DNA of 64,000 nt from Candidatus Chlorobium antarcticum (GTDB lineage Bacteria; Bacteroidota; Chlorobiia; Chlorobiales; Chlorobiaceae), in the NCBI GenBank assembly GCA_030765725.1, contig JAVCDF010000006.1:62001-126000 (forward strand). The letters are read 5' to 3'. Numbering within the stretch: the first letter of the stretch is position 1; every line of letters begins with the position of its first letter. The notes below the pieces were generated by a model that did not search any database, was not told where the DNA came from, and was given only the letters and a program-made list of their open reading frames with translations. Of the stretch, positions 35,996 through 45,867 are shown piece after piece. A program made the position numbers and the translations under genes.

Positions 35996-37423
35996 TTATT
36001 TACCGATGCAGAACTGGGCAAAAATGGTGTTGAGGAGTTCTTCGCTGACTACTTTGCCGGTGATTTCGCCGACATAGTCAAGGGCGGCGCGGAGTTCGAA
36101 GGCTATGAGTTCGGGTGGCTGAGCGCTGTCGATAAGCTGTAGGGCGTTCTGGAGGGAGTCAACAGCGTTTCGGAGGGCTTCGTAGTGGCGGAGGCTGGTG
36201 ATGAGGACGCTGGCTTCGTGGAGCTTGTTGAGCCCTTCTCCCATAGTGGCCATTGTGCTTTTGAGCTCCTCAAGGCCTTCGCCTTTTGCTGCGGCCATGG
36301 GAACGACGGCACACCCGATTTCGAGCTTAAGCTGTTCGATAGTACCGACGCCGGAGGCGGCCAGATCGGTTTTGTTGGCAACCACAATCATGCGGGCGTC
36401 GGGGTGGCGCTTGCGGAGTTCCCGAGTGGAGGCCACCTCATCAGTGAAGCTGACGGCGGATATGTCAAGCATGTAGAGGATAAGGTCGGCTTCGGAAATT
36501 TTGCTGTAGCTGCGACGGATCCCCTCGTGCTCAACCTCTTCGCTCGCCGCACGCAGGCCGGCGGTGTCGGTGAGGCGGAACATGGTTTTTTCATGAATGA
36601 AGCACTCTTCAATATAGTCGCGGGTGGTGCCAGGCATGTGGCTGACAATTGCCCGCTCATGGCCGAGCAGGGCATTGAGGAGTGTGGACTTTCCGGCGTT
36701 CGGCCGTCCGGCGATGACGGTGGCAACGCCTTCCGTGAGAAGGTGCCCTTCGCGGTAGGAGTCGACAAGGCACGAGATTTCGCTCTGGAGCCGCTGAACC
36801 TCGAGGCGAAGCGCTTCACGGCTCTGAAACTCCTCGCCCTCTTCGCTGAAATCGAGCTCAAGTTCAAGAAAAGCGCATGACTGCAGAAGGCCGGTACGCA
36901 TCTCCTGGAGATGGCGGGAAAGGTTTCCCTGCATCTGGGTAACAGCTGTGCGGAAGGCTGACTCGGTACGGGCGTGAATCATTTCGCCGATGGCTTCGGC
37001 CTGCAGGAGGTCGATGCGGCCGTTGAGGAATGCGCGGCGGGTGAATTCTCCGGGTTCGGCGAGCCGGCATCCACCCTCGAGCAGCGCCTGCAGCAGGTGA
37101 CGCACCACAACAGGGCCGCCGTGGCAGGTAAACTCGACCATATCCTCCATGGTGAAGGAGGAGGGCGCGCGGAAGAGGAGAGCGATGACTTCGTCAACCA
37201 TTCCCCGGCTGTCTGAGAGAATTCCGAAATGGGCACTGAAGCCTTCAGCGTCCCTGAAACTGAAATCAGGCTTCCCTTTTTTCTGGAACACCCGGTCGGC
37301 AACTTCAAACACCCCGTTCCCGCTCATACGAACGATGGCGAGCGCTCCGACTCCCACGGGGGTAGCTATGGCGGCAATGGGGAATTCAGGCATGGCAGAG
37401 GGAGTCGTCATAAGAGAAGACAT
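35996..37423 (-). CDS. mnmE: tRNA uridine-5-carboxymethylaminomethyl GTPase MnmE
   Basis: Works with MnmG to modify U34 of tRNAs. The N-terminal folate-binding domain begins IAAIATPVGVGALAIVRMSG. The G domain has Walker A GRPNAGKSTLLNALLGHE, the DTAGLR switch and NKTD. The C-terminus ends FAQFCIGK, the invariant C(I/L)GK motif. The product has 475 residues with the longest start. ATGs at 37411 and 37393 are alternatives, and MPEFPIAAIA from the last would best fit the usual short leader. Confidence 0.96.
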   Translation of the reverse strand: MSSLMTTPSAMPEFPIAAIATPVGVGALAIVRMSGNGVFEVADRVFQKKGKPDFSFRDAEGFSAHFGILSDSRGMVDEVIALLFRAPSSFTMEDMVEFTCHGGPVVVRHLLQALLEGGCRLAEPGEFTRRAFLNGRIDLLQAEAIGEMIHARTESAFRTAVTQMQGNLSRHLQEMRTGLLQSCAFLELELDFSEEGEEFQSREALRLEVQRLQSEISCLVDSYREGHLLTEGVATVIAGRPNAGKSTLLNALLGHERAIVSHMPGTTRDYIEECFIHEKTMFRLTDTAGLRAASEEVEHEGIRRSYSKISEADLILYMLDISAVSFTDEVASTRELRKRHPDARMIVVANKTDLAASGVGTIEQLKLEIGCAVVPMAAAKGEGLEELKSTMATMGEGLNKLHEASVLITSLRHYEALRNAVDSLQNALQLIDSAQPPELIAFELRAALDYVGEITGKVVSEELLNTIFAQFCIGK

Positions 37424-37545
37424 GAGCAGTTTTGGGGAGATTTGAGGGCAACACGCCCCTATATGACAAGTATAAGAAATATACCCCCAAGAAATACTAA
37501 CTTCACCCCAGCTGCTTTACTTCTCTCTTTGAAACCCCTTGAATC

Positions 37546-38370
37546 ATGAATGAACAGACTTCTCTTGATACCCTGAAAGCCGACATAACCAGTGAACGGC
37601 AGCGGACGCTTACCGAGCAGTTCCTGCGCGTGATGAGTCTGGTGAAGCTGCTTCGGACAGAGTGCCCTTGGGACAGGAAACAGACCCCGGACTCTCTCGC
37701 ACACCTCCTGCTTGAGGAAAGCTATGAACTGGTGGACGCTATTGACAAGGGGGACGATGAAGAACTGAAAAAGGAGGTCGGCGACCTTTTCCTCCATATC
37801 ACCTTTCAGGCACTGCTCGCCGAAGAGAGCGGCAAGTTCTCGTTTGGCGATGTGTTCGACGCACTCTGCAGTAAGCTCATCAACCGCCACCCCCATGTGT
37901 TCGGCAGTGCGGAGGCCGACACCGAGGGCGCCGTGCTCCGGAACTGGGAGTCGCTGAAGATGAAGGAGGGCCGAAAACGGCTGCTTGACGGTGTGCCGAA
38001 GGCAATGTCGGAGCTGCTCCGGGCCTACCGAGTGCAGAAAAAAGTAGCCGGCGTTGGCTTCGACTGGCCTTCGGGCGAAGGGGTGCTTGAGAAACTCACA
38101 GAGGAGGTCGGGGAGCTGAAGGCGGCTGAAAACCCCGAGGAACGGGAGGATGAGTTCGGCGACATCCTCTTCACCCTTGTGAACTACAGCCGTTTCATTG
38201 GCACCAATCCTGAAGATGCGCTTCGTAAATCGACAAACAAGTTCATGCGGCGCTTTGAACTTGTTGAGGCACAGGTGCAGGCCTCAGGCAGAGGGTGGCA
38301 AAGTTTCACGCCCGATGAGCTCGACGGGCTCTGGCGGAAGGCGAAAGAAAATGATTCAGCTGGAAGCTGA
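37546..38370 (+). CDS. mazG: Nucleoside triphosphate pyrophosphohydrolase MazG
   Basis: Hydrolyses (d)NTPs to monophosphates as a house-cleaning enzyme. Two MazG repeats are visible. The first contains ECPWDRKQTPDSL and EESYELVDAI-EVGDLFLHI, with metal-binding EExxE and ExxD motifs. The second has EEVGELKAA and EDEFGDILFTLVNY. Length is 274 residues, typical for full-length MazG. It is convergent with the esterase gene, 4 bp away. Confidence 0.94.
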   Translation: MNEQTSLDTLKADITSERQRTLTEQFLRVMSLVKLLRTECPWDRKQTPDSLAHLLLEESYELVDAIDKGDDEELKKEVGDLFLHITFQALLAEESGKFSFGDVFDALCSKLINRHPHVFGSAEADTEGAVLRNWESLKMKEGRKRLLDGVPKAMSELLRAYRVQKKVAGVGFDWPSGEGVLEKLTEEVGELKAAENPEEREDEFGDILFTLVNYSRFIGTNPEDALRKSTNKFMRRFELVEAQVQASGRGWQSFTPDELDGLWRKAKENDSAGS

Positions 38371-38374
38371 CCCT

Positions 38375-39034
38375 TCAGGGTGCCGGCAGCTTTGCCGTTC
38401 CCCCAAGAAACTCTCCCGCTGACCTAAAGTACTCTCCCTCCGGGTTGTGGCTGCCACTGAAAGAGCTCCTGTCAACTTCCACCTCGTCATCCACAAGACG
38501 GTGAAAATCAGCCAGATACCTCTCTTCCGTATAGAGCGGGTCGCGCGTTCCCCGCGCAAGATGCGCCCGTCCCATCAGCTGAAGATGCTCCGCTTCGGGC
38601 GGAATGTCGCCCCCAACCATCATCACCGCCCTCGCTGTATGCTTTCCGAGAAGGGCCGCCCTCACGGCCATTGAAGCCCCTTGTGAAAACCCATGGAACA
38701 CCAGCCGGCCGTCGTACTGACTTTTCGCCTGCACTTCGTCAATGAGGGAATCAAGATAGCGGGTGTTGTCTGCAATGTGCATCTCTCTCTGCCGCACGCT
38801 CATCCAGCTCTTCCCCACTCTTGCGTCCCGAAGGGTAACGGGATGAAGCGCCTCAACTGAGCAGCAGGTCCACCGCTCCGAACCGGGAATGGAAGAGAGA
38901 ATCCGCAGTTCATCTTCAGCTCTCTCTCCCCAACCGTGGAAGCCCACCAAGAGGGGGGCAGGTGCACCGGAGGGAGATGGGCGCAAAAGATATCGGCCCG
39001 TCAAGGGCAGAGTAAGAAAGTGTTCGTTCTCCAT
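38375..39034 (-). CDS. Alpha/beta-hydrolase (phospholipase/carboxylesterase-like)
   Basis: A 219-residue esterase of the YpfH/carboxylesterase class. LLVGFHGWGE gives the oxyanion region, HGFSQGASMAVRAA the nucleophile elbow (GFSQG), GTRDPLYT the position of the acid residue, and GSHNPEGE the likely catalytic histidine near the C-terminus. There is no signal peptide, so it is cytoplasmic. The substrate is unknown. It lies 55 bp downstream of treS on the same strand, separated by a probable terminator. Confidence 0.83.
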   Translation of the reverse strand: MENEHFLTLPLTGRYLLRPSPSGAPAPLLVGFHGWGERAEDELRILSSIPGSERWTCCSVEALHPVTLRDARVGKSWMSVRQREMHIADNTRYLDSLIDEVQAKSQYDGRLVFHGFSQGASMAVRAALLGKHTARAVMMVGGDIPPEAEHLQLMGRAHLARGTRDPLYTEERYLADFHRLVDDEVEVDRSSFSGSHNPEGEYFRSAGEFLGGTAKLPAP

Positions 39035-39043
39035 TGGACTGGC

Positions 39044-39081
39044 AGAAAAACAAAAGGGCCGCTTGCTGCAGCAGCCCCTTT
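39044..39081 (-). terminator. Probable terminator of the treS-glgE unit
   Basis: On the minus strand AAAGGG (39081-39076) pairs with CCCTTT (39058-39053) around a partly paired GC-rich loop and is followed by TTTTGTTTTT. It lies directly after the treS stop. Confidence 0.5.
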
Positions 39082-39089
39082 GAACGGTT

Positions 39090-42000
39090 TCAGATATCGA
39101 GCATCTTCAGAATGCCCCGTATGGGAATACCCACCCACTGCGGCCGGTTGTTGAGCTCGTAGTTGAGTTCGTACACTGCCTTGTTCATCAGGTAGGCGTT
39201 CATCAGGTGCTCCCGCTGCGCGGGCTTCTGTGGCACAATGTCGCTTCCAGCGGTTTTCTCGAAGTAGGTGTCGAGGAAATGCTGCCCGACGGCATTGCTC
39301 CAGCGGTCGGCCCATGGCTGAAGCTCGTGGCGGTTTTCCGGGCGCACCACCGATTCATTCAGGTGGAGCACATTGAAAGCCGCATAATCGAACGAACGAA
39401 GCATCCCGGAAATGTCGCGGAAGACGGAGCGTTTGATTTTGCGCTCAGAGATAGGCCTGGCAGGCTCGCCTTCAAAATCAATGATGACAAAATCCTTGCC
39501 GGTAAAAAGCACCTGACCAAGATGGTAGTCGCCATGGATGCGGATTTTCAGTGTGTCGATTTTCTCCTTGCGGATGGGCTCGAACTGCTGCAGTATCGTT
39601 TTCTGGTTTTTGACCAGAAGCGAGCAGAGTTCCCGCTGTTCCGGCTCCATGGAGGGCATCAGCTGACCGATGAGGATCATGGCGCGCTTGACCTGCTCGC
39701 ACATTGCCTGATAGATTGAGCGCTGGTAGAGCGTGGTGAATGCTTCAGGCGCAAAGGTCGGTTCGGTCAGCGAGGCAAGGGAGAGGTGCATCTCTGCGGT
39801 CCGCTCTGCCAGTTTTTCAATCATGCCGAGATAGGCTTCGCCAATCAGTTCATGCATGATTTCAGGAACGGCGACGGGAGTGCCGCTGAGGCGCGCCATT
39901 TCGGGCAGTTCAATGCCTGCGGCGGTTCGGGTAAGCACATCGGCATAATACCGTTGTACCTGACCGAGTGAGAGCTGCCAGGCGTCCCCTTCGTTCTGCA
40001 CGAAGTTCTGGAGAATGCCTATGGAGTAGCGGGCGGAACGGCCTTGGTCGTAGTTCAGCGAGCCAAGGTAGCTGGGAAGGCTCTCGAACGAGGTTTTTTC
40101 AGTCAGAGCGCCGCACATCTCAATTTCGGGTGAAACACCAACCTCAATGCGGCGATAAAGCTTAAGGCAGAGCGAATCGTGAAAACGCACTGAGGTGTTG
40201 GTCTGCTCTACACCCATCAGCACCGGCTCGGGCTCCTTGTCATCACTCATATCGAGAAAAGCCTCAATGGCAGCCCCTTTCAGTCCGGAAACAGCACCTG
40301 CCTTGCCCTGCCATTTGCTGCCGCCAACCATAATGCTGAACAGCCGACTGAGGAACTCGTTCTCAAAAGTTGCGTCGCAGAGGTAACCCTCTTCACCGCC
40401 CACAACGGCACGGGCAATCACCCGTTTGCTGAAGTTGTCGTCGGAGGGAGAAACAGCTGCGAGCGGAGTGAAACATACGGGTAGCTGATAGAGATCGTTC
40501 TCGCCACTTGAGTAGCGGACTTCAGTTACGAGCAACTTTGCCAACTCCATCCCCGCCACCGGTATGGTGTCGATAATGGTGATTCGCATAACATTGCGGG
40601 CCTTGCCGCCGAACCAGCGGCTTGAGCGGAAGTAACCGGGAAGAATTGAGGTTTCAAGGCGTTCGCGGCTCTTGCCAGCAAAAAGGGACTGCCACTTGGC
40701 AACCTCTGCGAAGGGGGTATCCATGCAAGGACGGGCAAGTGCGCCGTCAATGTCGGGGACAAGGTTCAGCCAGAAATAGCCGTAGGAACCCAGAGCCACC
40801 ATGTAGGGGGATTTCCGGATTTTCGGGAACCGGTTCATGCTAAAAACCTCTTCAGGAGTATAGCCCTCGAAGTCCGAAAGGTCTATGGCAACAGCCTGGG
40901 CGTTGCGGGAAAGGTTGATAACTGTCAGCATGGTTTCGTCCTCGAAGCGACGGATGAAAATGAGCACCTTCGGGTTGCTGACCTGCAGGAACTCTATCGT
41001 GCCGCGGCTGAGCGAACGATACCGGCGCGCGGTGGAAATGGCGTGGCGCGTCCACCAGAGCAGCGAGTTCACATTGCTTTCCTGCACCTCCACATTGACC
41101 GCCTCGTAATGGTACTCGGGGTCGATGATGACCGGAAGGAGCAGCTGTTGGGGGTTTGAACGGGAAAATCCGGCGTTGCGGTCGCCGTTCCACTGCATCG
41201 GGGTGCGAACGCCATCCCGGTCGCCGAGGTAGTAGTTGTCACCCATGCCGATTTCGTCTCCGTAATAGAGCACCGGTGTGCCGGGCAGCGACAGGAGCAG
41301 GATGTTCATGAGCTCAATGCGGCGCCGGTCGTTGGTCATCAGCGGAGCAAGACGGCGACGGATGCCAAGGTTGATGCGGGCTTTGGGATCGTTGGCGTAG
41401 ACGCGGCGCATGTAGTCGCGTTCCTCGTCTGTCACCATTTCGAGCGTCAGCTCATCATGGTTGCGAAGGAACGATGCCCACTGGCACGCCTCGGGGATTT
41501 CGGGGGTCTGCTCGAGAATATCGAGAATGGGAAAGCGGTCCTCGGTGGCAAGGGCCATGTACATCCGCGGCATAAGGGGAAAATGGAAGTTCATGTGGCA
41601 CATGTCGCCATTGCCGAGATAGGCTGCGGAGTCTTCCGGCCACTGGTTGGCCTCGGCAAGCAGCATCCTGTTGGGATAGTGCTCGTCAACATGCCGGCGC
41701 ATACTCCTGAGGAACTCGAAGGTCTGAGGCAGGTTCTCGCAGTTGGTCCCCTCAGCCTCATAGAGATAGGGAACAGCATCGAGCCGAAGCCCGTCAACGC
41801 CCATACCGAGCCAGAAGTCAAGCACATCAAAAAGCGCCTGGTGCACTTCGGGGTTTTCAAAGTTGAGATCCGGCTGATGGTGGTAGAACCGATGCCAGTA
41901 GTACTGCCCCGCCACCGGATCCCAGGTCCAGTTGGAGGCCTCAAAGTCCTGAAAGATGATGCGGGTCTCGGAATATTTGTTCGGGTCGTCGCTCCATACA

Positions 42001-42389
42001 TAGAAATCCCGCTCGGGCGAGCCAAGAGGAGCCTTGCGGGCGCGCTGGAACCATGCGTGCTGGTCGGAGGTATGGTTGACAACAAGTTCTGTGATAACCT
42101 TCAGCCCGCGGCTGTGGGCCTCCTCAAGAAACTCCCTGAAATCGTCCAACGTCCCATAGTCGGGGTTGACCGTCATATAGTCAGCAATGTCGTATCCATC
42201 GTCACGGAGCGGCGAGGGGTAGAAAGGAAGAATCCAGATGGCGGTGATGCCGAGACTCTCCAGATAACCGAGCTTCTGACGGAGCCCCTGGAAGTCGCCG
42301 ATTCCATCATTGTTACTGTCGAAGAACGTCTTGACATGAGCCTCGTAGATAATGGCGTCTTTGTACCAGAGCGGTTCGGGTTGATACAT
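39090..42389 (-). CDS. treS: Trehalose synthase fused to maltokinase (TreS-Mak)
   Basis: A 1099-residue fusion. Residues 1-560 are a GH13 trehalose synthase/maltose glucosyltransferase: DGLRLDAVPYLYE (nucleophile Asp), LLAEANQWPED (acid Glu) and FLRNHDELTLE (stabilising Asp). The C-terminal 480 residues are a maltokinase (Pep2/Mak) with the APH-type motifs IHGDYHLGQVLF and IIDFEGEPARP. The fusion isomerises trehalose to maltose and phosphorylates it to maltose 1-phosphate, the GlgE donor. MYQPEPLWYKDAIIYE at 42389 is the family start; the upstream extension is non-coding. It follows glgE by 58 bp. Confidence 0.95.
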   Translation of the reverse strand: MYQPEPLWYKDAIIYEAHVKTFFDSNNDGIGDFQGLRQKLGYLESLGITAIWILPFYPSPLRDDGYDIADYMTVNPDYGTLDDFREFLEEAHSRGLKVITELVVNHTSDQHAWFQRARKAPLGSPERDFYVWSDDPNKYSETRIIFQDFEASNWTWDPVAGQYYWHRFYHHQPDLNFENPEVHQALFDVLDFWLGMGVDGLRLDAVPYLYEAEGTNCENLPQTFEFLRSMRRHVDEHYPNRMLLAEANQWPEDSAAYLGNGDMCHMNFHFPLMPRMYMALATEDRFPILDILEQTPEIPEACQWASFLRNHDELTLEMVTDEERDYMRRVYANDPKARINLGIRRRLAPLMTNDRRRIELMNILLLSLPGTPVLYYGDEIGMGDNYYLGDRDGVRTPMQWNGDRNAGFSRSNPQQLLLPVIIDPEYHYEAVNVEVQESNVNSLLWWTRHAISTARRYRSLSRGTIEFLQVSNPKVLIFIRRFEDETMLTVINLSRNAQAVAIDLSDFEGYTPEEVFSMNRFPKIRKSPYMVALGSYGYFWLNLVPDIDGALARPCMDTPFAEVAKWQSLFAGKSRERLETSILPGYFRSSRWFGGKARNVMRITIIDTIPVAGMELAKLLVTEVRYSSGENDLYQLPVCFTPLAAVSPSDDNFSKRVIARAVVGGEEGYLCDATFENEFLSRLFSIMVGGSKWQGKAGAVSGLKGAAIEAFLDMSDDKEPEPVLMGVEQTNTSVRFHDSLCLKLYRRIEVGVSPEIEMCGALTEKTSFESLPSYLGSLNYDQGRSARYSIGILQNFVQNEGDAWQLSLGQVQRYYADVLTRTAAGIELPEMARLSGTPVAVPEIMHELIGEAYLGMIEKLAERTAEMHLSLASLTEPTFAPEAFTTLYQRSIYQAMCEQVKRAMILIGQLMPSMEPEQRELCSLLVKNQKTILQQFEPIRKEKIDTLKIRIHGDYHLGQVLFTGKDFVIIDFEGEPARPISERKIKRSVFRDISGMLRSFDYAAFNVLHLNESVVRPENRHELQPWADRWSNAVGQHFLDTYFEKTAGSDIVPQKPAQREHLMNAYLMNKAVYELNYELNNRPQWVGIPIRGILKMLDI

Positions 42390-42447
42390 GGTGGGGTTGA
42401 ACGGGTAAAGTGACTGAAATTTTAGAGGCAAACAAAACAGCGCCGTG

Positions 42448-44460
42448 TCAGCCAAGGGTGACACGGAAAATATGGGCCGGCATGGTTGCAGGATTAAGCT
42501 CCACGAAGTTCCACTCCCCGTTCCACTCGTACTTCATGCCGCTGAAGAGATCTTCAACGCTGAAACTATGCTCGTGGGAAAGGCCGAACTGCTCAAGGGG
42601 AAAACGCATCCATCCGCTACGAACTCTTCTGTGGTCCAGATTGACCACGGTAAGCACAACATTCCCGTCATCGGCGGAACGCTTGACATAGCCCATCAGC
42701 CACTCATTTTCATGGCCGGGAGAATCTTCAATGCTGAGGAAGGAGATGTTGGCCGTTTCATGCATCGCCGGATTATCCCGACGGATAAGGTTGATACGGG
42801 TTATTTCTGCGCGGATGTTGCCAGGACGGTCAAGATCCCACTCGCGTATCTCATATTTTTCAGAATCCAGATATTCCTCTTTGCCGGGGGCCAGGGGAAG
42901 ATGCTCGCAGAGCTCGTAGGCCGGACCGTAGATGCCATAGTTAGAAGAGAGGGTTGCGGCAAGCACAAGACGGATAATGAATTTGGGGCGACCTCCTGTC
43001 TGCAGTTCCTCGTGCAGGATATCGGGGGTGTTGGGCCAGAAGTTGGCACGCATGACGCTACAGAGCGGCTCGGAGGTCAGCTCCTTCACATACTCCTGAA
43101 GCTCCTCTTTAGTGTTGCGCCAGGTGAAGTAGCTGTAAGACTGGCTGAAACCTGCCTTTCCAAGGCGGGCCATAAGTTTCGGACGGGTGAAAGCTTCGGC
43201 AAGGAACAGGGCCTCGGGGCACTCCTCATGAATGGAGGCAATTACCCACTGCCAGAACCCGAAGGCTTTGGTATGGGGGTTGTCGACGCGGAATATCGTA
43301 ACCCCTTTATCTATCCAGAACAGAAACACGCTTTTCAGTTCCGTCCAGAGGTTCTGCCAGTCGGCAGTCTCAAAATCGATGGGGAGAATGTCCTCGTATT
43401 TCTTTGGAGGGTTCTCAGCAAACTGCACCGTACCGTCGGGACGCCAGCGGAACCAGTCGGGGTGAGCCTTCACCCATGGGTGGTCGGGAGAACACTGGAA
43501 GGCAATGTCGAGCGCAACGGAAATTCCCGCAGCCTCCGCCGCACCGACAAAGGCGGTAAAGTCCTCCATGGTGCCAAGTTCAGGGTGAAGAGACTTGTGT
43601 CCCCCCTCGGGGCTGCCGATGGCCCAACAGCTACCCGGCTCTCCGGGCTCGACCACCAGCGCATTGTTTTTTCCTTTTCTTTTCGTGGTTCCTATCGGGT
43701 GGACGGGAGGAAGGTAAATGACATCAAACCCCATGCCGGCAATAAAAGGCACCGCCTCCATGCAGTCGCGGAATGTGCCGTGCTTTCCGGGGACGGAGCT
43801 CCATGAGCGGGGGAAAAATTCATACCATGCACTGAAACCGGCCTTTTTACGGTCCACCCAGAGCAGAAGATTTTTCTGGTAAACGGAGCCGAGGGAGCGG
43901 TCGGGGTACTTTTCCACAAGGAGAAGAAGATCGCTGTCGAGAGCAGCAACAACCCCTTTCCCGCGGCCTTTGGCGCGCATAGCGGAGGCAAACAACTTGA
44001 GTTTTTTCGAGTCTGCGGAAGAGGCCCGCGCGACGGCAGCGTCAACAAGAAGTGCCCCAATTTCAAGATCAAGCGTCACATCCTGCTTTGCGTCAACTTT
44101 TTTGCCAAGTCCCCGCCGCCAGGTGCTGAAATGGTCTACCCAGGCACATATGGTGTATTCATGCATGCCCGGCCGGCCCGCGGTGAACGCCGCCTGCCAG
44201 CGGTCGTTCCCGCCATCCTCCATTGCAAAGACCTCCCATTCTTTCTCTCCCTGAAGGCGAACCAAGAGTTCGGCGCGAAGCATGTCGGCGCCGTCAACAA
44301 AAACATCAGCAGCAACCCTCACGCCCTGACCCTCAACACCCTTTGCAGGAAAGCAGCCTCCGTCAATTTCAGGCGAAACATTCTCAATGACCACCCTGCA
44401 GCGACCGTCAAATTCCTGTGAAGTGCAGTCGGAAAGGGGGCGGAGGAAGGTATCGTGCAT
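42448..44460 (-). CDS. glgE: Alpha-1,4-glucan:maltose-1-phosphate maltosyltransferase
   Basis: Transfers maltosyl units from maltose 1-phosphate to alpha-glucan chains (GH13_3). The 670-residue product has an N-terminal beta-sandwich domain (RCRVVIENVSPEIDGG), KAGFSAWYEFFPRS, a catalytic core with GVTIFRVDNPHTKAFGFWQW (nucleophile Asp) and ALFLAEAFTRPKLM (acid Glu), and a C-terminal domain ending AHIFRVTLG. The start MHDTFLRPLSD is preferred over one 15 codons upstream. It is followed by treS, so both steps of the TreS-GlgE route are in one unit; no glgB is adjacent. Confidence 0.95.
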   Translation of the reverse strand: MHDTFLRPLSDCTSQEFDGRCRVVIENVSPEIDGGCFPAKGVEGQGVRVAADVFVDGADMLRAELLVRLQGEKEWEVFAMEDGGNDRWQAAFTAGRPGMHEYTICAWVDHFSTWRRGLGKKVDAKQDVTLDLEIGALLVDAAVARASSADSKKLKLFASAMRAKGRGKGVVAALDSDLLLLVEKYPDRSLGSVYQKNLLLWVDRKKAGFSAWYEFFPRSWSSVPGKHGTFRDCMEAVPFIAGMGFDVIYLPPVHPIGTTKRKGKNNALVVEPGEPGSCWAIGSPEGGHKSLHPELGTMEDFTAFVGAAEAAGISVALDIAFQCSPDHPWVKAHPDWFRWRPDGTVQFAENPPKKYEDILPIDFETADWQNLWTELKSVFLFWIDKGVTIFRVDNPHTKAFGFWQWVIASIHEECPEALFLAEAFTRPKLMARLGKAGFSQSYSYFTWRNTKEELQEYVKELTSEPLCSVMRANFWPNTPDILHEELQTGGRPKFIIRLVLAATLSSNYGIYGPAYELCEHLPLAPGKEEYLDSEKYEIREWDLDRPGNIRAEITRINLIRRDNPAMHETANISFLSIEDSPGHENEWLMGYVKRSADDGNVVLTVVNLDHRRVRSGWMRFPLEQFGLSHEHSFSVEDLFSGMKYEWNGEWNFVELNPATMPAHIFRVTLG

Positions 44461-44763
44461 CGTAACAAATAGTCTATAGGTGACCGGGAGATTCCCGGGT
44501 GGCACAGCTCAGCCGCTCAGTCTCAAGAGGGGGGGGTACCCTGAAAAAGCGGGGGACATTCCCCTCGAAGCCTGTCGTATTGACATACAGATAGGAAAAT
44601 AGGAAATCTCCCTTGATTTTTTGTCTCCAAACCCCTCTTATTTAAAGTCAACGCAAATTTGAACCCCAAGGCGAACACCATTTGCTTTATCACAAAAAAA
44701 TCATTCTTTTTAAGTACTCTGGAATACTTATTCCTTTCACCAACAAGAACAGCAACAGCCGCA

Positions 44764-45859
44764 ATGTTTGAACCACAGAAAGAACGACTGCAGGAGATTG
44801 ACCGTCGCCTGGACCAGTTACGGGGGTATCTTTGAAGTCGATTACAGACAGGAACAGATAGAGGACCTCGAAAAAGTTTCTTCCAACCCGGAATTCTGGG
44901 ACGACCAGAAAGAAGCAAACCGCATTCTCAAAGAACTCAACGGCCATAAAACCTGGGTAGAGGGATACAAAAAAATGGCTGCTGATGCCGCCTCCTGCCG
45001 CGAAGAATTGCTGCTTGCCGACGAACTCGGCGAGGAGGGATACGGCGAAGAGCTTGACGCATCAATTGCCTCCATTGAAGCAGAGATGGACGCCATTGAG
45101 TTCCGAAACATGCTTTCCGGCAAGGACGATGAGGGCAACGCAATCATCACAATCCATGCGGGAGCCGGCGGAACCGAGGCACAGGACTGGGCTGAAATGC
45201 TCTACCGCATGTACATGCGCTGGGCGGAACGCAAAGGGTTCAAAATTTACACTGACGACTATCAGGCAGGAGACGGCGCCGGAATCAAAACCGCCACGCT
45301 TGAAATACAGGGCCCTTACGCCTACGGCTATCTGAAAGCCGAAAACGGCGTCCACCGGCTGGTGCGGGTGTCGCCATTCGACTCGAACGCCCGACGCCAC
45401 ACCTCATTCGCCAGCGTCTACACTTACCCTGAAGCCCCTCCCAATGTGGCAATTGAGGTGCGCAAAGAAGACCTTGAGCTCTCAACCTTCCGCAGCGGCG
45501 GAAAAGGGGGGCAGAATGTGAACAAAGTGGAAACCGCCGTGCGCATCAAGCATGTGCCCTCGGGAATCGTGGTCGGGTGCCAGCAGGAGCGTTCACAGTT
45601 CCAGAACCGGGAACGGGCCATGAAAATGCTGATGGCGCAGCTTTACCAGCGCCAGCGCGAAGAGGAGGATGCAAAAAAGCGCGAGGTAGAAGGAAAAAAG
45701 AAAAAAATTGAATGGGGAAGCCAGATCCGGAGCTATGTGCTTGATGACCGCAGAATCAAGGATCACAGAACGAACCATGAGCGCTTTGACATTGAAACCG
45801 TCCTCGACGGCGACATTGACGACTTCATGCACGCCTATCTCTCCGAGTTCGGAGATTGA
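44764..45859 (+). CDS. prfB: Peptide chain release factor 2, made by programmed +1 frameshift
   Basis: Terminates translation at UGA and UAA. The first frame starts at ATG 44764 ([20 protein letters not shown]) and hits TGA at 44833 after codon 23. The remaining 341 residues are in the +1 frame, giving 364 in total. SPF ([13 protein letters not shown]) is the stop-codon recognition tripeptide of RF2, and [11 protein letters not shown] carries the GGQ that triggers peptide release. Expression should be self-regulated by RF2 level through the frameshift. Confidence 0.96.
44819..44836 (+). promoter_or_regulatory. prfB programmed +1 frameshift site
   Basis: TACGGGGGTATCTTTGAA contains the slippery CTT followed by TGA (44833-44835), with a G-rich Shine-Dalgarno-like GGGGG three to four bases upstream. 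This is the classical RF2 arrangement. A +1 slip on CTT skips T44833 and reads GAA next. Confidence 0.93.
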
Positions 45860-45867
45860 GGCAGGAA

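Noticed and set aside
42445-43806. 453-codon open frame antisense to glgE
   Set aside because: The opposite strand has a complete GH13 enzyme with catalytic residues; this frame has no recognisable motif.
44521-44580. G-run segments (GGGGGGGTACC and GCGGGGGACATTCCCC) upstream of prfB as further REP-like elements
   Set aside because: They share only G-richness with the GGGACGCT elements and not the GTGyACTAA block.
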